NCBI GenBank assembly: GCA_000514715.1
Contig: AZWL01000015.1
Location: 62,001-126,000 of the forward strand
Origin: Streptomyces sp. CNH099
GTDB taxonomy: Bacteria > Actinomycetota > Actinomycetes > Streptomycetales > Streptomycetaceae
Length of the DNA: 64,000 nt
Direction: 5' to 3'
The position numbers and the translations under genes were made by a program. The notes beneath the pieces were generated by a model. That model saw only the letters and a program-made list of their open reading frames with translations. It was not told the DNA's origin and ran no database searches. Shown here one piece after another: positions 32,943-41,155 of this stretch. Numbering within the stretch: the first letter of the stretch is position 1; every line of letters starts with the position of its first letter.

Positions 32943-34448
32943 TCAGCCCGCCGTCCGCCGGAGGCCCTGGCGGGGCAGGTCCAGCTCCGCGGCGCCGGAG
33001 TCGCAGTACTCCCGTACGGCGCTCGTACGGGCCACCACCCGCCCGCGGTGGATCACGATCCGGCTGTACCCCAGCGACAGCGCACCCGCGATCGAGTCGC
33101 CCCGCACCGCGAGCAGCTCCGCCGGGAAGCCCGCCTCCACCCGCACCTCCGGCAGCCCCAGCACCGCCCGCGCCTGCCCGGCCACCGCCTCGTACGCCGC
33201 CGCCGGAGCGGCCTCGCCGGTGGCGGCGAGGACGTACGCGGACTGCAGCGGGTCGCCGCGGCCCACGGGGTTCGCGGCGTCACGTACGGCGCCGCTCCCG
33301 GCCGCGACGCGCACGCCCGCGGCGCGCAGCAGCCGTACGGGGGCGTGCGAGAACGGCTGCGCCGCCGCCCCGCGCACCGGACCGCCCCGCGTACCCCCGC
33401 GCCCCGCCTCCCGCACCGCACCGCAGTCCCCCTGCGGCAGGCACACCACCGCCACCCCCGCACCGGCCAGCCGCTGCGCCACCCCCGCCGCCGTCTCGTA
33501 CGGCACCCGCGCCAGCCCGCCGCACGGCCCGACGGCCACCCCCGCCCCGCACCGCAGGTCCCCCGCCACCGCCGCCACCCGGTCGAGCCGTGCGGGGTCG
33601 GCACCGTCGCTGTGCAGGTCGACCGCGCACCCGTACTCCGCGGCCACCCGCAGCAGCGTCTCCGTGCAGCCGGCCGGGTCCGGGTCCAGGTCCGGGCAGC
33701 CGCCGAGCGCGGTGGCGCCCATGGCGACGGCCTCGTGGAGCAGCGCCCGGCCGTCGGCCCCGGCGGCGCCGGTGAGCACCGGGGGCGCGGCCGCCACCAC
33801 CGCGACGTCGGCGAGCCCGCGCAGCGCGGCGCGGGCGGCGAGCACGGCGCCGAGGCGGTCGAGCCCGGCGCCGCCGCCGATGCGTACGTGCGTGCGCAGG
33901 GCGGTGGCGCCGTGCCCGAGTTGGAGGAGGGCGGCCTCGACGGCACGGCGCTGCACATCGGCACCGGAGGCACCGGAGGAATCGGAGGAGTCGGAGGAGT
34001 CGGAGAAGCCGGTGGAACCCCAGGCGCCGGAGGGACCGGAGAAGCCGGCGGAGCCGGAGGGACCGGGGGCACGCGAGGGGTCGTCCGCCGCGACACCCGC
34101 CCCCTCGCCCACCGCGCCGCCCACCGCGGCCGCCCCGCCCACCCCATCCACCGCATCCACCGCATCCACCCCCTCCGCCGCCGTCAGCGCCGTGTCGAAG
34201 TGCGCGTGCGGCTCCGCCGGCGCCGGCAGCAGCAGGTACCCGCCGAGGTCCACCCGCGCCCCCCACCCGCCCGCCTCCCCCGCCAGGCTCCCGGCCGTCC
34301 CCACCGCCAGGATCCGGCCGCTCCCGAGACGTACGTCCACCGTCCTGCCGTCCGCGAGCCGTGCGCCGCAGAGCACCGGTGTCCCTTCGCCGCCGGGGGC
34401 GGCGGAGCCGGGCCGGGGCTGCTGTGAGGGAGGGCTGCTGTCGGGCAT
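32943..34448 (-). CDS. Amidohydrolase, cytosine deaminase-like (CodA type)
   Basis: A 501-residue metal-dependent amidohydrolase. It has the first metal motif AEPHAHFDTALTAAEG, the HSDG region (AVDLHSDGADPARL), and a late segment (AAGSGAVRDAANPVGRGDPL) with the Asp expected near the end. A tract at 33955-34090 of Ser/Gly/Asp repeats breaks the beginning of the barrel. ATG 34448 follows CAGGAGTCAC. Cytosine or another cyclic amide is the probable substrate; not proven. Confidence 0.83.
   Translation of the reverse strand: MPDSSPPSQQPRPGSAAPGGEGTPVLCGARLADGRTVDVRLGSGRILAVGTAGSLAGEAGGWGARVDLGGYLLLPAPAEPHAHFDTALTAAEGVDAVDAVDGVGGAAAVGGAVGEGAGVAADDPSRAPGPSGSAGFSGPSGAWGSTGFSDSSDSSDSSGASGADVQRRAVEAALLQLGHGATALRTHVRIGGGAGLDRLGAVLAARAALRGLADVAVVAAAPPVLTGAAGADGRALLHEAVAMGATALGGCPDLDPDPAGCTETLLRVAAEYGCAVDLHSDGADPARLDRVAAVAGDLRCGAGVAVGPCGGLARVPYETAAGVAQRLAGAGVAVVCLPQGDCGAVREAGRGGTRGGPVRGAAAQPFSHAPVRLLRAAGVRVAAGSGAVRDAANPVGRGDPLQSAYVLAATGEAAPAAAYEAVAGQARAVLGLPEVRVEAGFPAELLAVRGDSIAGALSLGYSRIVIHRGRVVARTSAVREYCDSGAAELDLPRQGLRRTAG
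33955..34090 (-). repeat. In-frame Ser/Gly/Asp repeat in the amidohydrolase
   Basis: GGAGGAGTC-type 9-bp units encode a low-complexity block inside the amidohydrolase barrel. The repeat array is strand-biased and locally purine-rich. Confidence 0.65.
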
Positions 34449-34675
34449 GTGACTCCTGCGGGCAGGTCAGGGTGAACATCCCCGATGTGAGCAAAATCGC
34501 ACAGCCAAGATCAGAAGGGATCAGACTGCACCAGACGGCGCGAACGAGCCTAGGCCGGGCAGGCGCGCGGGGTGCGGAGGAGCGCATAAGTCGTATCGGC
34601 GTGGCAACCGGCAGGTCCGCACGCCGGCGGCGATCGGAGCGCGCGGGCGGGCGCGATCAACCGCAGGTTACTGAT

Positions 34676-34704
34676 TTCACCTTCGGCCGCTCAGCGTGTA
34701 GTGT
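34676..34704 (+). promoter_or_regulatory. tRNA-Thr promoter
   Basis: TTCACC (34676-34681) and TAGTGT (34699-34704) are 17 bp apart and lie 12 bp before the tRNA-Thr gene, a fair match to the HrdB consensus. Confidence 0.5.
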
Positions 34705-34715
34705 CTTCATCGCTC

Positions 34716-34788
34716 GCCCCAATAGCTCAGTCGGCAGAGCGTCTCCATGGTAAGGAGAAGGTCAACGGTTCGATTCCGTTTTGGGGCT
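34716..34788 (+). tRNA. tRNA-Thr (GGT)
   Basis: Seventy-three bases. The acceptor stem GCCCCAA/TTGGGGC is perfect, the anticodon stem TCTCC/GGAGA encloses ATGGTAA (anticodon GGT), and the T-loop is TTCGATT. It forms a pair with the tRNA-Met gene 44 bp downstream. Confidence 0.96.
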
Positions 34789-34832
34789 CTGATGCGGTTC
34801 GCCTCGCTATCCTGGGAGGCGCAGAGCATCGC

Positions 34833-34905
34833 AGCGGTGTAGCTCAGTCGGTAGAGCAAGCGGCTCATAATCGCTGTGTCACCGGTTCAAGTCCGGTCAC
34901 CGCTA
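34833..34905 (+). tRNA. tRNA-Met (CAT), elongator
   Basis: Seventy-three bases; acceptor stem AGCGGTG/CACCGCT is complete, with no C1:A72 mismatch, so it is the elongator type. The anticodon loop is CTCATAA (CAT). The hairpin at 34915-34952 follows. Confidence 0.95.
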
Positions 34906-34914
34906 CTCACTCCA

Positions 34915-34952
34915 AGTAGCCGATTGCAGGCTCGGACCTACGATCGGCTACT
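34915..34952 (+). terminator. tRNA-Thr/tRNA-Met terminator
   Basis: AGTAGCCGAT (34915-34924) pairs with ATCGGCTACT (34943-34952) and is followed by CTTT. It ends the tRNA transcript or attenuates read-through into rpmG. Confidence 0.7.
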
Positions 34953-34996
34953 CTTTCTGCGTTGAACAAGTTGTCCGTTCGTCAAGGAGCACTCAC

Positions 34997-35161
34997 GTGG
35001 CTGCCACAGACGTCCGCCCGAAGATCACGCTGGCCTGCGTGGAGTGCAAGGAGCGGAACTACATCACCAAGAAGAACCGGCGTAACAACCCGGACCGCCT
35101 GGAGATGAAGAAGCACTGTCCGCGCTGCAACGCCCACACGGCGCACCGCGAGACCCGCTGA
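34997..35161 (+). CDS. rpmG: 50S ribosomal protein L33 (zinc-binding, C+ form)
   Basis: A 54-residue ribosomal protein, starting at GTG 34997 with AAGGAGCACTCAC upstream. Two Cys pairs (ACVECKERN and HCPRCN) mark it as the zinc-binding form; streptomycetes usually also have a Cys-less copy controlled by Zur. It lies directly before the HadA/HadB-like pair, as in other streptomycetes from memory. Confidence 0.96.
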   Translation: MAATDVRPKITLACVECKERNYITKKNRRNNPDRLEMKKHCPRCNAHTAHRETR

Positions 35162-35172
35162 ACGCAGGCCAT

Positions 35173-35206
35173 CGAACCCCTCGTCCCGCCCGGGACGGGG
35201 GGTTCG
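35173..35206 (+). terminator. rpmG terminator
   Basis: Fifteen-base arms (35173-35187 and 35192-35206) with one G:U pair close a GCCC loop, 12 bp after rpmG. Confidence 0.75.
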
Positions 35207-35298
35207 CCGCGCTCCGCCACCTCGCACCGCCACCGCCACCGCCCCGCACACGCCCGCGCGGCTAGGGTGGTGCCCCCGCCCGCGCGACAGGAGGGTTC

Positions 35299-35751
35299 AT
35301 GCCGCTCGATCAGTCCTTCGTGGGCCGGAGTTACCCGCCCACCGCCCCCTACGAGGTGGGCCGGGAGAAGATCCGCGAGTTCGCGGAGGCGGTGGGCGAC
35401 GCCAACCCCGCGTACACCGACCCGGAGGCCGCGAAGGCCCTCGGCCACCCCGACGTGATCGCGCCGCCGACGTTCGTGTTCGCGATCGCGTTCCGGGCCG
35501 CGGGCCAGGTGATCGAGGACCCGCAGCTGGGGCTGGACTACAGCCGGGTGGTGCACGGGGACCAGAAGTTCGCGTACAGCCGTCCGGTACGGGCCGGGGA
35601 CCGGCTCTCGGTGACGTCGACGATCGAGTCGATCAAGTCGATGGCCGGGAACGACATCATGGACGTGCGCGGCGAGGTCCGCGACGAGGCGGGCGAGCAC
35701 GTGGTGACGACGATCATCAAGCTGGTCGCCCGCGCCGCCGAGGAGGACTGA
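35299..35751 (+). CDS. MaoC-like dehydratase, N-terminal subunit (HadA/FAS1-like)
   Basis: Hot-dog fold protein of 150 residues of the UPF0336/FAS1-like dehydratase group. It starts DQSFVGRSYPPTAPYEVGRE and contains AVGDANPAYTDPEAAKALGH. In mycobacteria HadA-type subunits pair with HadB to dehydrate 3-hydroxyacyl-ACP; here the next gene encodes the HadB-like partner 7 bp away. The physiological substrate in streptomycetes is not certain. Confidence 0.88.
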   Translation: MPLDQSFVGRSYPPTAPYEVGREKIREFAEAVGDANPAYTDPEAAKALGHPDVIAPPTFVFAIAFRAAGQVIEDPQLGLDYSRVVHGDQKFAYSRPVRAGDRLSVTSTIESIKSMAGNDIMDVRGEVRDEAGEHVVTTIIKLVARAAEED

Positions 35752-35758
35752 GGAGCCG

Positions 35759-36193
35759 ATGGTGGCGACAGTGGCGTACGACGCCGTCGAGGCCGGCACG
35801 GAGTTGCCGGCGCAGTCGTTCCCGGTGACCCGCGAGACGCTCGTGCGCTACGCGGGCGCGTCGGGCGACTTCAACCCGATCCACTGGAACGAGCGGTTCG
35901 CCAGGGAGGTCGGGCTGCCGGACGTGATCGCGCACGGCATGTTCACGATGGCCGAGGCGATCCGGGTGGTCACGGACTGGGTCGGCGACCCGGGCGCGGT
36001 GGTGGACTACGGGGTGCGGTTCACGAAGCCGGTGGTGGTGCCGGACGACGGCGTGGGCGCGGTGATCGAGGTCTCCGGGAAGGTCGCGCAGAAGCTGGAC
36101 GACGAGGCGCGTACGGTCCGGGTGGACCTGACGGCGACGAGCGGCGGGCAGAAGGTGCTGGGCATGTCCCGGGCCGTGGTCCGGCTGGCGTAG
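35759..36193 (+). CDS. MaoC family dehydratase (HadB-like)
   Basis: A 144-residue MaoC-like (R)-hydratase. The catalytic hydratase motif is clear: SGDFNPIHWNERFAREVGLP then DVIAHGMFTM, with the Asp and His of the active site. It follows the HadA-like gene by 7 bp and would form a heterodimer with it. Role: dehydration of 3-hydroxyacyl thioesters in fatty acid metabolism. Confidence 0.92.
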   Translation: MVATVAYDAVEAGTELPAQSFPVTRETLVRYAGASGDFNPIHWNERFAREVGLPDVIAHGMFTMAEAIRVVTDWVGDPGAVVDYGVRFTKPVVVPDDGVGAVIEVSGKVAQKLDDEARTVRVDLTATSGGQKVLGMSRAVVRLA

Positions 36194-36209
36194 GCGACCG
36201 GCCCCGCGT

Positions 36210-36268
36210 ACGGCACGTCCGTACCGCGCATCCGCACCCGCACCCGCGCATCCGCACGGCACGTCCGT
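36210..36268 (+). repeat. 13-bp direct repeats after the HadB-like gene
   Basis: ACGGCACGTCCGT occurs at 36210-36222 and again at 36256-36268, with CGCATCCGCAC copies between. No gene effect is evident. Confidence 0.6.
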
Positions 36269-36285
36269 GCGGCCGCTCCCCCGGG

Positions 36286-36314
36286 TTGACAAGTTAGTGA
36301 TTGGCCAATAACTT
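36286..36314 (+). promoter_or_regulatory. Promoter and operator of the TetR gene
   Basis: TTGACA (36286-36291) and TAACTT (36309-36314) are 17 bp apart, with a predicted start at or next to the ATG at 36322, so the mRNA should be leaderless. AGTGATTGGCCAATAACT (36296-36313, nearly palindromic) overlaps the spacer and -10. Confidence 0.75.
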
Positions 36315-36321
36315 AATCGCC

Positions 36322-36879
36322 ATGGCAAGGATGAGCGCAGAGGAGCGGCGCGAGAGCGTCATCCGCGCGGCGATCACGGAGTTCGGCCGCGGCGGCTACC
36401 ACGGCACGTCCACCGAGGCGATCGCCAAGCGCGTCGGCGTCTCGCAGCCGTACCTCTTCCGCCTCTTCCCCAACAAGCGCGCCATCTTCCTCGCCGCGGC
36501 CCTGCGCTGCATCGAGGACACCGCCGCGGTCCTGCACGACGCCGCCGAGGGACTCCCGCCGGATGAGGCGCACAAGGCGATGGCCGTGGCGTACCAGCGG
36601 CTGATCGAGGACCGCGACCGGCTGCTCATGCAGATGCAGATGTACGTCGCGGTGGCCTCGGCCGAGTCGGCGGGCGACCGCGAGTTCGGCAAGCCCATCC
36701 GGGCCGCCTGGTCCGAGCACCTCCACGACTTCTCGCTGCTGACGTTCGAAGGGGACACCGAGGAGGCCACGACCTTCCTCGCCTTCGGGATGCTGATCAA
36801 CACCCTGGTCGCGCTCGGCTACCCGCCGGACAACCGGGTCTGGGACGGGTTCTGGCCCGAGACCAGGCCCGGCACGTAG
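36322..36879 (+). CDS. TetR family transcriptional regulator
   Basis: A 185-residue TetR repressor. The HTH is unmistakable: IRAAITEFGRGGYHGTSTEA then IAKRVGVSQPYLFRLFPNKR. The C-terminal domain is variable. ATG 36322 is at the predicted transcription start. It precedes an EmrB/QacA-type MFS exporter in the same direction, and both carry the same operator sequence, so it most likely represses itself and the exporter. Confidence 0.92.
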   Translation: MARMSAEERRESVIRAAITEFGRGGYHGTSTEAIAKRVGVSQPYLFRLFPNKRAIFLAAALRCIEDTAAVLHDAAEGLPPDEAHKAMAVAYQRLIEDRDRLLMQMQMYVAVASAESAGDREFGKPIRAAWSEHLHDFSLLTFEGDTEEATTFLAFGMLINTLVALGYPPDNRVWDGFWPETRPGT

Positions 36880-36925
36880 CCCGGTCCGCACACACCCGTA
36901 CACCGCGCCCTCGCACGCCCACGAA

Positions 36926-36943
36926 AGTTATTGATCAATAACT
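36926..36943 (+). promoter_or_regulatory. TetR operator upstream of the MFS gene
   Basis: AGTTATTGATCAATAACT is a perfect 18-bp palindrome, 15 bp before the MFS start, and differs at only a few positions from the site in the TetR promoter. Confidence 0.8.
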
Positions 36944-36958
36944 AATCAGGAGGGACCC

Positions 36959-38446
36959 ATGTCCGCCACCGACCCCGCCCCGCCCGGCCGCCGCCCCGGC
37001 GCCACCTTCTGGGCGCTGCTCCTGACCAGCGTCGCCAGCTTCATGGGCGCGCTCGACAACCTCGTCGTGGTCACCGCCCTGCCCGCCATCCGCGAGGACC
37101 TCGGCGGCAGCCTGGCGGACCTGGAGTGGACGGTCAGCGCGTACACGCTCACCTTCGCGGTCCTCCTGATGCTGGGCGCCTCGCTCGGCGACCGCTTCGG
37201 CCGCCGCCGCATGTTCGCCGTCGGCATCGCGATCTTCACCGCCGCCTCCGCCGCCGCGGCCCTCTCCACCGGCCTCGACGCCCTCGTCGCCGCCCGCGCC
37301 GTCCAGGGCGCCGGCGCCGCGCTGCTGATGCCGCTGTCGCTGACCCTGCTCTCCGCCGCCGTGCCGGCCGCGCGCCGCGGGATGGCGCTCGGCGTCTGGG
37401 GCGCGGTGCAGGGCCTGGCGGTCGCGTCCGGGCCGCTGGTCGGCGGGGCGCTGACCGAGCACATCTCGTGGCACTGGATCTTCTGGCTGAACGTGCCCGT
37501 CGGCATCGCCCTCATCCCGCTGGTCCGGCTGCGCCTGGCCGAGAGCCACGGCCCCCACGACCGCCTCGACATCCCCGGCACCCTGCTCGCCAGCACCGCG
37601 CTCTTCGGCCTCGTCTACGCCCTCGTCCGCGGCAACGCCGACGGCTGGACCTCAGGACCCGTCCTCGCCGGGCTGGCCGCGGCCCCGGTGCTGCTGACCG
37701 CCTTCGTCGCGTACGAGCTGCGTGCTCGGAACCCCATGCTGCCCATGCGCCTCTTCCGCAACCGCAGCTTCAGCGCCGTCAACGCGGCGAGCGTGCTGAT
37801 GTTCGTCGGGATGTTCGGCTCGATCTTCCTGCTCAGCCAGTTCCTGCAGGAGGTCGGCGGCTACTCGCCGCTGGAGGCGGGCCTGCGCATGCTGCCGTGG
37901 ACCGCGATGCCGCTGCTCGTGGCCCCGATCGCCGGCGCGCTGTCCGACCGCATCGGCGGCCGGCCCATCATCGCCGCCGGGCTGGCGCTGCAGGCGCTGG
38001 GCCTCGCGCTCTTCGCGCTGACGGCGGAGGTGGGCTTCTCGTACACCGCGGTCCTGCCGGCGCTGACGGTGAGCGGCGTGGGCATGGCGATGTACTTCGC
38101 GCCCTCCGCGAACGTCGTCCTGTCCAGCGTCGCCCCCGAGGAGCAGGGCATCGCCTCCGGCGCCAACAACGCGCTGCGGGAGCTGGGCGGCGCGCTGGGC
38201 ATCGCGGTGCTGGCCGCGGTCTTCTCCGCCCAGGGCGGCTACGAGACGGGGCAGACCTTCGTCGACGGGCTGGTCCCGGCGCTGTGGGCGGGCGCGGCGA
38301 CGGTGGCGGTGGGCGCCGTGGCGGCGCTGCTGATCCACCGGCACCGCCCGGCGGCGCCGTCGCCGTCGCAGGCCGCGGCGTCGGCGGACGGCGCCGCGGA
38401 GACGGGCCAGGCGGACGGGCGGGACCGTACCCCGGTCGGCGTCTGA
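36959..38446 (+). CDS. MFS transporter, EmrB/QacA (DHA2) drug exporter family
   Basis: A 495-residue transporter with about 14 membrane helices. Family motifs include SFMGALDNLVVVTALPAIRE (motif D-like), GDRFGRRRMF (motif A), and GVWGAVQGLAVASGPLVGGA (motif C, antiporter). GGAGGG precedes ATG 36959. Probable drug or antibiotic exporter under control of the adjacent TetR repressor. Confidence 0.93.
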   Translation: MSATDPAPPGRRPGATFWALLLTSVASFMGALDNLVVVTALPAIREDLGGSLADLEWTVSAYTLTFAVLLMLGASLGDRFGRRRMFAVGIAIFTAASAAAALSTGLDALVAARAVQGAGAALLMPLSLTLLSAAVPAARRGMALGVWGAVQGLAVASGPLVGGALTEHISWHWIFWLNVPVGIALIPLVRLRLAESHGPHDRLDIPGTLLASTALFGLVYALVRGNADGWTSGPVLAGLAAAPVLLTAFVAYELRARNPMLPMRLFRNRSFSAVNAASVLMFVGMFGSIFLLSQFLQEVGGYSPLEAGLRMLPWTAMPLLVAPIAGALSDRIGGRPIIAAGLALQALGLALFALTAEVGFSYTAVLPALTVSGVGMAMYFAPSANVVLSSVAPEEQGIASGANNALRELGGALGIAVLAAVFSAQGGYETGQTFVDGLVPALWAGAATVAVGAVAALLIHRHRPAAPSPSQAAASADGAAETGQADGRDRTPVGV

Positions 38447-38459
38447 CCCTCCGGGTCGC

Positions 38460-38495
38460 GGAAGCGCCCCGCGCCACCCGGCGCGGGGCGCTTCC
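38460..38495 (+). terminator. MFS exporter terminator
   Basis: A perfect 16-bp GC-rich stem (38460-38475 with 38480-38495) with an ACCC loop lies 13 bp after the MFS stop. Confidence 0.85.
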
Positions 38496-38586
38496 GTACG
38501 CGCTCCGTTTCCGTCCCGGCGCCTCCCGTGCCGATACTTGTCCTGACGGACGTCGTCGACGCGAGAGCCCGGGAGAGGAACCGACC

Positions 38587-39006
38587 GTGAAGCTGTTCAA
38601 CCTCCTCCTGAACGTCCTGTGGCTGATCTTCTGCGGAATCTGGATGGCGATCGCCTACACGATCGCCGCGCTGGTGTGCTTCATCCTGATCATCACGATC
38701 CCGTTCGGCATCGCGTCGCTGCGCATCGCGGGCTACGTCCTGTGGCCGTTCGGCCGCACCACCGTGGAACGGCCGGGCGCCGGCGCGCCGTCCTTCGTCG
38801 GCAACGTGGTCTGGGTGGTCTTCGCCGGCTGGTGGCTGGCCCTCGGGCACCTGCTCACCAGCATCCCGCTGTTCCTGTCGATCATCGGCATCCCCTTCGG
38901 GTGGGCCAACCTGAAGCTGATCCCGATCTCGCTCATGCCGCTGGGCCGCGAAGTGGTCCCGACGGACGAGAGGTTCGGGTACGCGCGGCAGCCCGCCCCG
39001 CGCTGA
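38587..39006 (+). CDS. YccF domain membrane protein
   Basis: A 139-residue protein with two copies of the YccF-type unit: IPFGIASLRIAGYVLWPFGR and IPFGWANLKLIPISLMPLGR. Several hydrophobic segments place it in the membrane. GTG 38587 is preceded by GGAGAGGAA. Role unknown. Confidence 0.9.
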   Translation: MKLFNLLLNVLWLIFCGIWMAIAYTIAALVCFILIITIPFGIASLRIAGYVLWPFGRTTVERPGAGAPSFVGNVVWVVFAGWWLALGHLLTSIPLFLSIIGIPFGWANLKLIPISLMPLGREVVPTDERFGYARQPAPR

Positions 39007-39094
39007 ACGAACGCACGTCGGCTCGGCCGACGTGTATCCGCTTTGTATGCGCACCCTGTTGAATCGTCGGTGACGCCGACGACAGGGGAGAACC

Positions 39095-40222
39095 GTGCGC
39101 AGACGAATCCGCCGACTGCTCGCCGCGGCGAGCACGGCCACCGCCCTGGCCGTAGCGGCCCCGCTCGCCGACGCGGCTCCGTCCGCCGGCCCATCCACCG
39201 GCACGACCGGCAGCACGACCGGCAGCACGACCGGCGGCGTCTCCGCCGCCGCGCACTCCTCGACCTTCCAACTGGCCGATCCGGACACCGTACGGGCGAA
39301 GGACGGCCGGTACGTCACCTACGGCACCACGGTGCCCGCCGGGCGCGGAAAGCGGTGCGGCGGCGCCACCGGGCGGCTCTTCGTGCCCGTACTCGTCCAC
39401 GGCTCCGGCAACACCGTCGGCATGACCGACTGCGCCTCCGGCGACGCGCTGCCCGGCGGACCCGGCGCCTGGGCCGAGCCGGGCGGCGCCGTCTGGGCCC
39501 CGGGGGTGGCGCGCTACGGCGACCGCTACTTCATGTTCTACACCGCCTCGCGCAAGGGCTCCGGGCAGAAGTGCATCGGCCGGGCCGTCTCGGGTTCCGC
39601 CCGCGGCCCGTTCCGCAACGCCGGCGAATGGGCCTGCCCGCCGCACGGGCGGTGGGCGATCGACGCCAACCCCTTCGTCGGCGGCGGGTCCCTGTACGTC
39701 ACGTACCGGGACGACGCGATCGCGGCCGGCGCCGAGACCGGCATCTCGACCGTACGCACCGACGACGCGGGCCGGGCGGTCTGGAGCACCCGCCGCGACG
39801 TGCTGAAGAGCACCGACATCACCTGGGACACCCGCGGCACCAGCGGCGGCACCCACGTCGTCGAGAACCCGTCGATGTGGCGGCGGGCCAACGGCACCTG
39901 GTACCTCATGTACTCCGGCAACAACTGGGACAGCGCCCGCTACGCCACGGGCATCGCCGAGTGCGGCACCACACCGCTCCCCTCGTCCCGCTGCCGGCCC
40001 CTCCGCCGCGGCGCGGCGCGCCCGTACTTCGGCTACACCGGCTCCGGCGGCCTCGACCCGTACCGCGGCCTGCCGGGCAACCACCGGGGGCCGGGCGGCA
40101 TGGACGTCTTCGCCGTCCCCGACGGCAGCCTGCGGGTGGTGTGGCACTGGTGGGACGGCGGCCCCCGCTACCCGATGAACGGCGCGCTGCGCCTCGACGC
40201 GGGCGGCTACTACGTGCGTTAG
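39095..40222 (+). CDS. Secreted glycosyl hydrolase family 43-like protein
   Basis: A secreted 375-residue protein. The signal peptide (RRRIRRLLAAASTATALAVA) is followed by a Thr/Ser/Gly linker and a likely five-bladed propeller. Repeated blade-start motifs support this: LADPDTVRAKDGRYVTYGT, VWAPGVARYGDRYFMFYTAS, WAIDANPFVGGGSLYVTYRD and VENPSMWRRANGTWYLMYSG. The first Asp fits a GH43 catalytic base; the substrate is probably a plant polysaccharide, but other GH43/62 relatives cannot be excluded. The next secreted gene is 73 bp away. Confidence 0.75.
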   Translation: MRRRIRRLLAAASTATALAVAAPLADAAPSAGPSTGTTGSTTGSTTGGVSAAAHSSTFQLADPDTVRAKDGRYVTYGTTVPAGRGKRCGGATGRLFVPVLVHGSGNTVGMTDCASGDALPGGPGAWAEPGGAVWAPGVARYGDRYFMFYTASRKGSGQKCIGRAVSGSARGPFRNAGEWACPPHGRWAIDANPFVGGGSLYVTYRDDAIAAGAETGISTVRTDDAGRAVWSTRRDVLKSTDITWDTRGTSGGTHVVENPSMWRRANGTWYLMYSGNNWDSARYATGIAECGTTPLPSSRCRPLRRGAARPYFGYTGSGGLDPYRGLPGNHRGPGGMDVFAVPDGSLRVVWHWWDGGPRYPMNGALRLDAGGYYVR

Positions 40223-40295
40223 CGCCGCACGGCGCGCCAACCCGGTCGAGCACGCCGAGCACGCCGGGCACGCGAAGCCCGCGGAGGGAGAAGTC

Positions 40296-41132
40296 GTGGA
40301 CGGGATCACCAGGAGGCGCGCCCTCGGGCTCGGCGGCGCGGCCGTCGCCGGCACCGCCGGGGCGCTGGCCGCCGCCGGCAGCGCCGACGCGGCCGACGGC
40401 TGGCAGCGGCTCGTCGTCGTCACCGCCAACATCGGCCGCAAGAACCCGGGACAGCGGGAACGCGCCATCCGGGACGTGCGGCACGCCGTGACCGTCGGCG
40501 GCCGGCTCACCAAGCCGCTGGTGGGCTGGCAGGAGATCGGCGAAGGGGACGGCGACAACCGCGAGCCGCGGTGGATCAACCGCTACTTCGGCACCTCCTA
40601 CCGGAACATCTTCGAGTACGACGACAGCGCCCACCGGGTGCCGATGTCGATCCCCCGGGCGTACGACATCCTCGACCGCAGGGAGACGTTCGTCCACGGC
40701 GGCAAGGCGGGCGTCTCGCCGCACCGGGTCATCACCGAGGCCGTGCTGGCGCGCGCGGACGATCCCCGGCTGAGGTTCGTCTTCGCCAACACCCACTACG
40801 TCGCGGGGGCGTTCAACGGGAAGCAGGACCCGTACGAGGCGTGGCGGGACGACATGTGGCGGCGCCACTTCCGCAAGCACCGCGACGGCGTGCTGGGGTA
40901 CTGGCGCGCCCGCGGCTTCCCGGTGATCTGGACCGGCGACGTGAACCGCAACCCGATGCCGCTGCTGCTGCCCAACCACGAGAAGCGCGCCTTCGGCAGG
41001 GGCATCGACCAGATCGGCTGGGTGCCCGGGACGAACGGCACGCAGGTGCGGCTGCGCTGGACGAAGGTGGTCCCCATGTACGTGGACGGCCACGACGCGC
41101 GGGTGGCGGTGATGCAGGTCCGCCGCGTGTGA
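40296..41132 (+). CDS. Tat-secreted endonuclease/exonuclease/phosphatase-fold protein
   Basis: A 278-residue protein with a twin-arginine leader (MDGITRRRALGLGGAAVAG). EEP-fold motifs are visible: VTANIGRKNPG, VGWQEIGEGDGD (Glu metal ligand), FANTHYVAGAF, and VIWTGDVNRNP with the GDxN motif. Activity could be DNase, phosphatase or sphingomyelinase-like; I cannot tell. GTG start about 74 bp after the GH43-like gene, so perhaps cotranscribed. Confidence 0.78.
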   Translation: MDGITRRRALGLGGAAVAGTAGALAAAGSADAADGWQRLVVVTANIGRKNPGQRERAIRDVRHAVTVGGRLTKPLVGWQEIGEGDGDNREPRWINRYFGTSYRNIFEYDDSAHRVPMSIPRAYDILDRRETFVHGGKAGVSPHRVITEAVLARADDPRLRFVFANTHYVAGAFNGKQDPYEAWRDDMWRRHFRKHRDGVLGYWRARGFPVIWTGDVNRNPMPLLLPNHEKRAFGRGIDQIGWVPGTNGTQVRLRWTKVVPMYVDGHDARVAVMQVRRV

Positions 41133-41155
41133 AGCCCGCGGCAGGCGGCGGCCCC

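Noticed and set aside
31947..34427. An 826-codon rightward frame over the SDR-like and amidohydrolase genes
   Set aside because: Antisense shadow; the opposite strand gives clear Rossmann and amidohydrolase motifs.
22126..34715. The whole tRNA-Tyr to tRNA-Thr interval as one integrated genomic island
   Set aside because: No integrase, conjugation genes or repeated tRNA end was seen, and gene content is mixed accessory genes without a common element signature.
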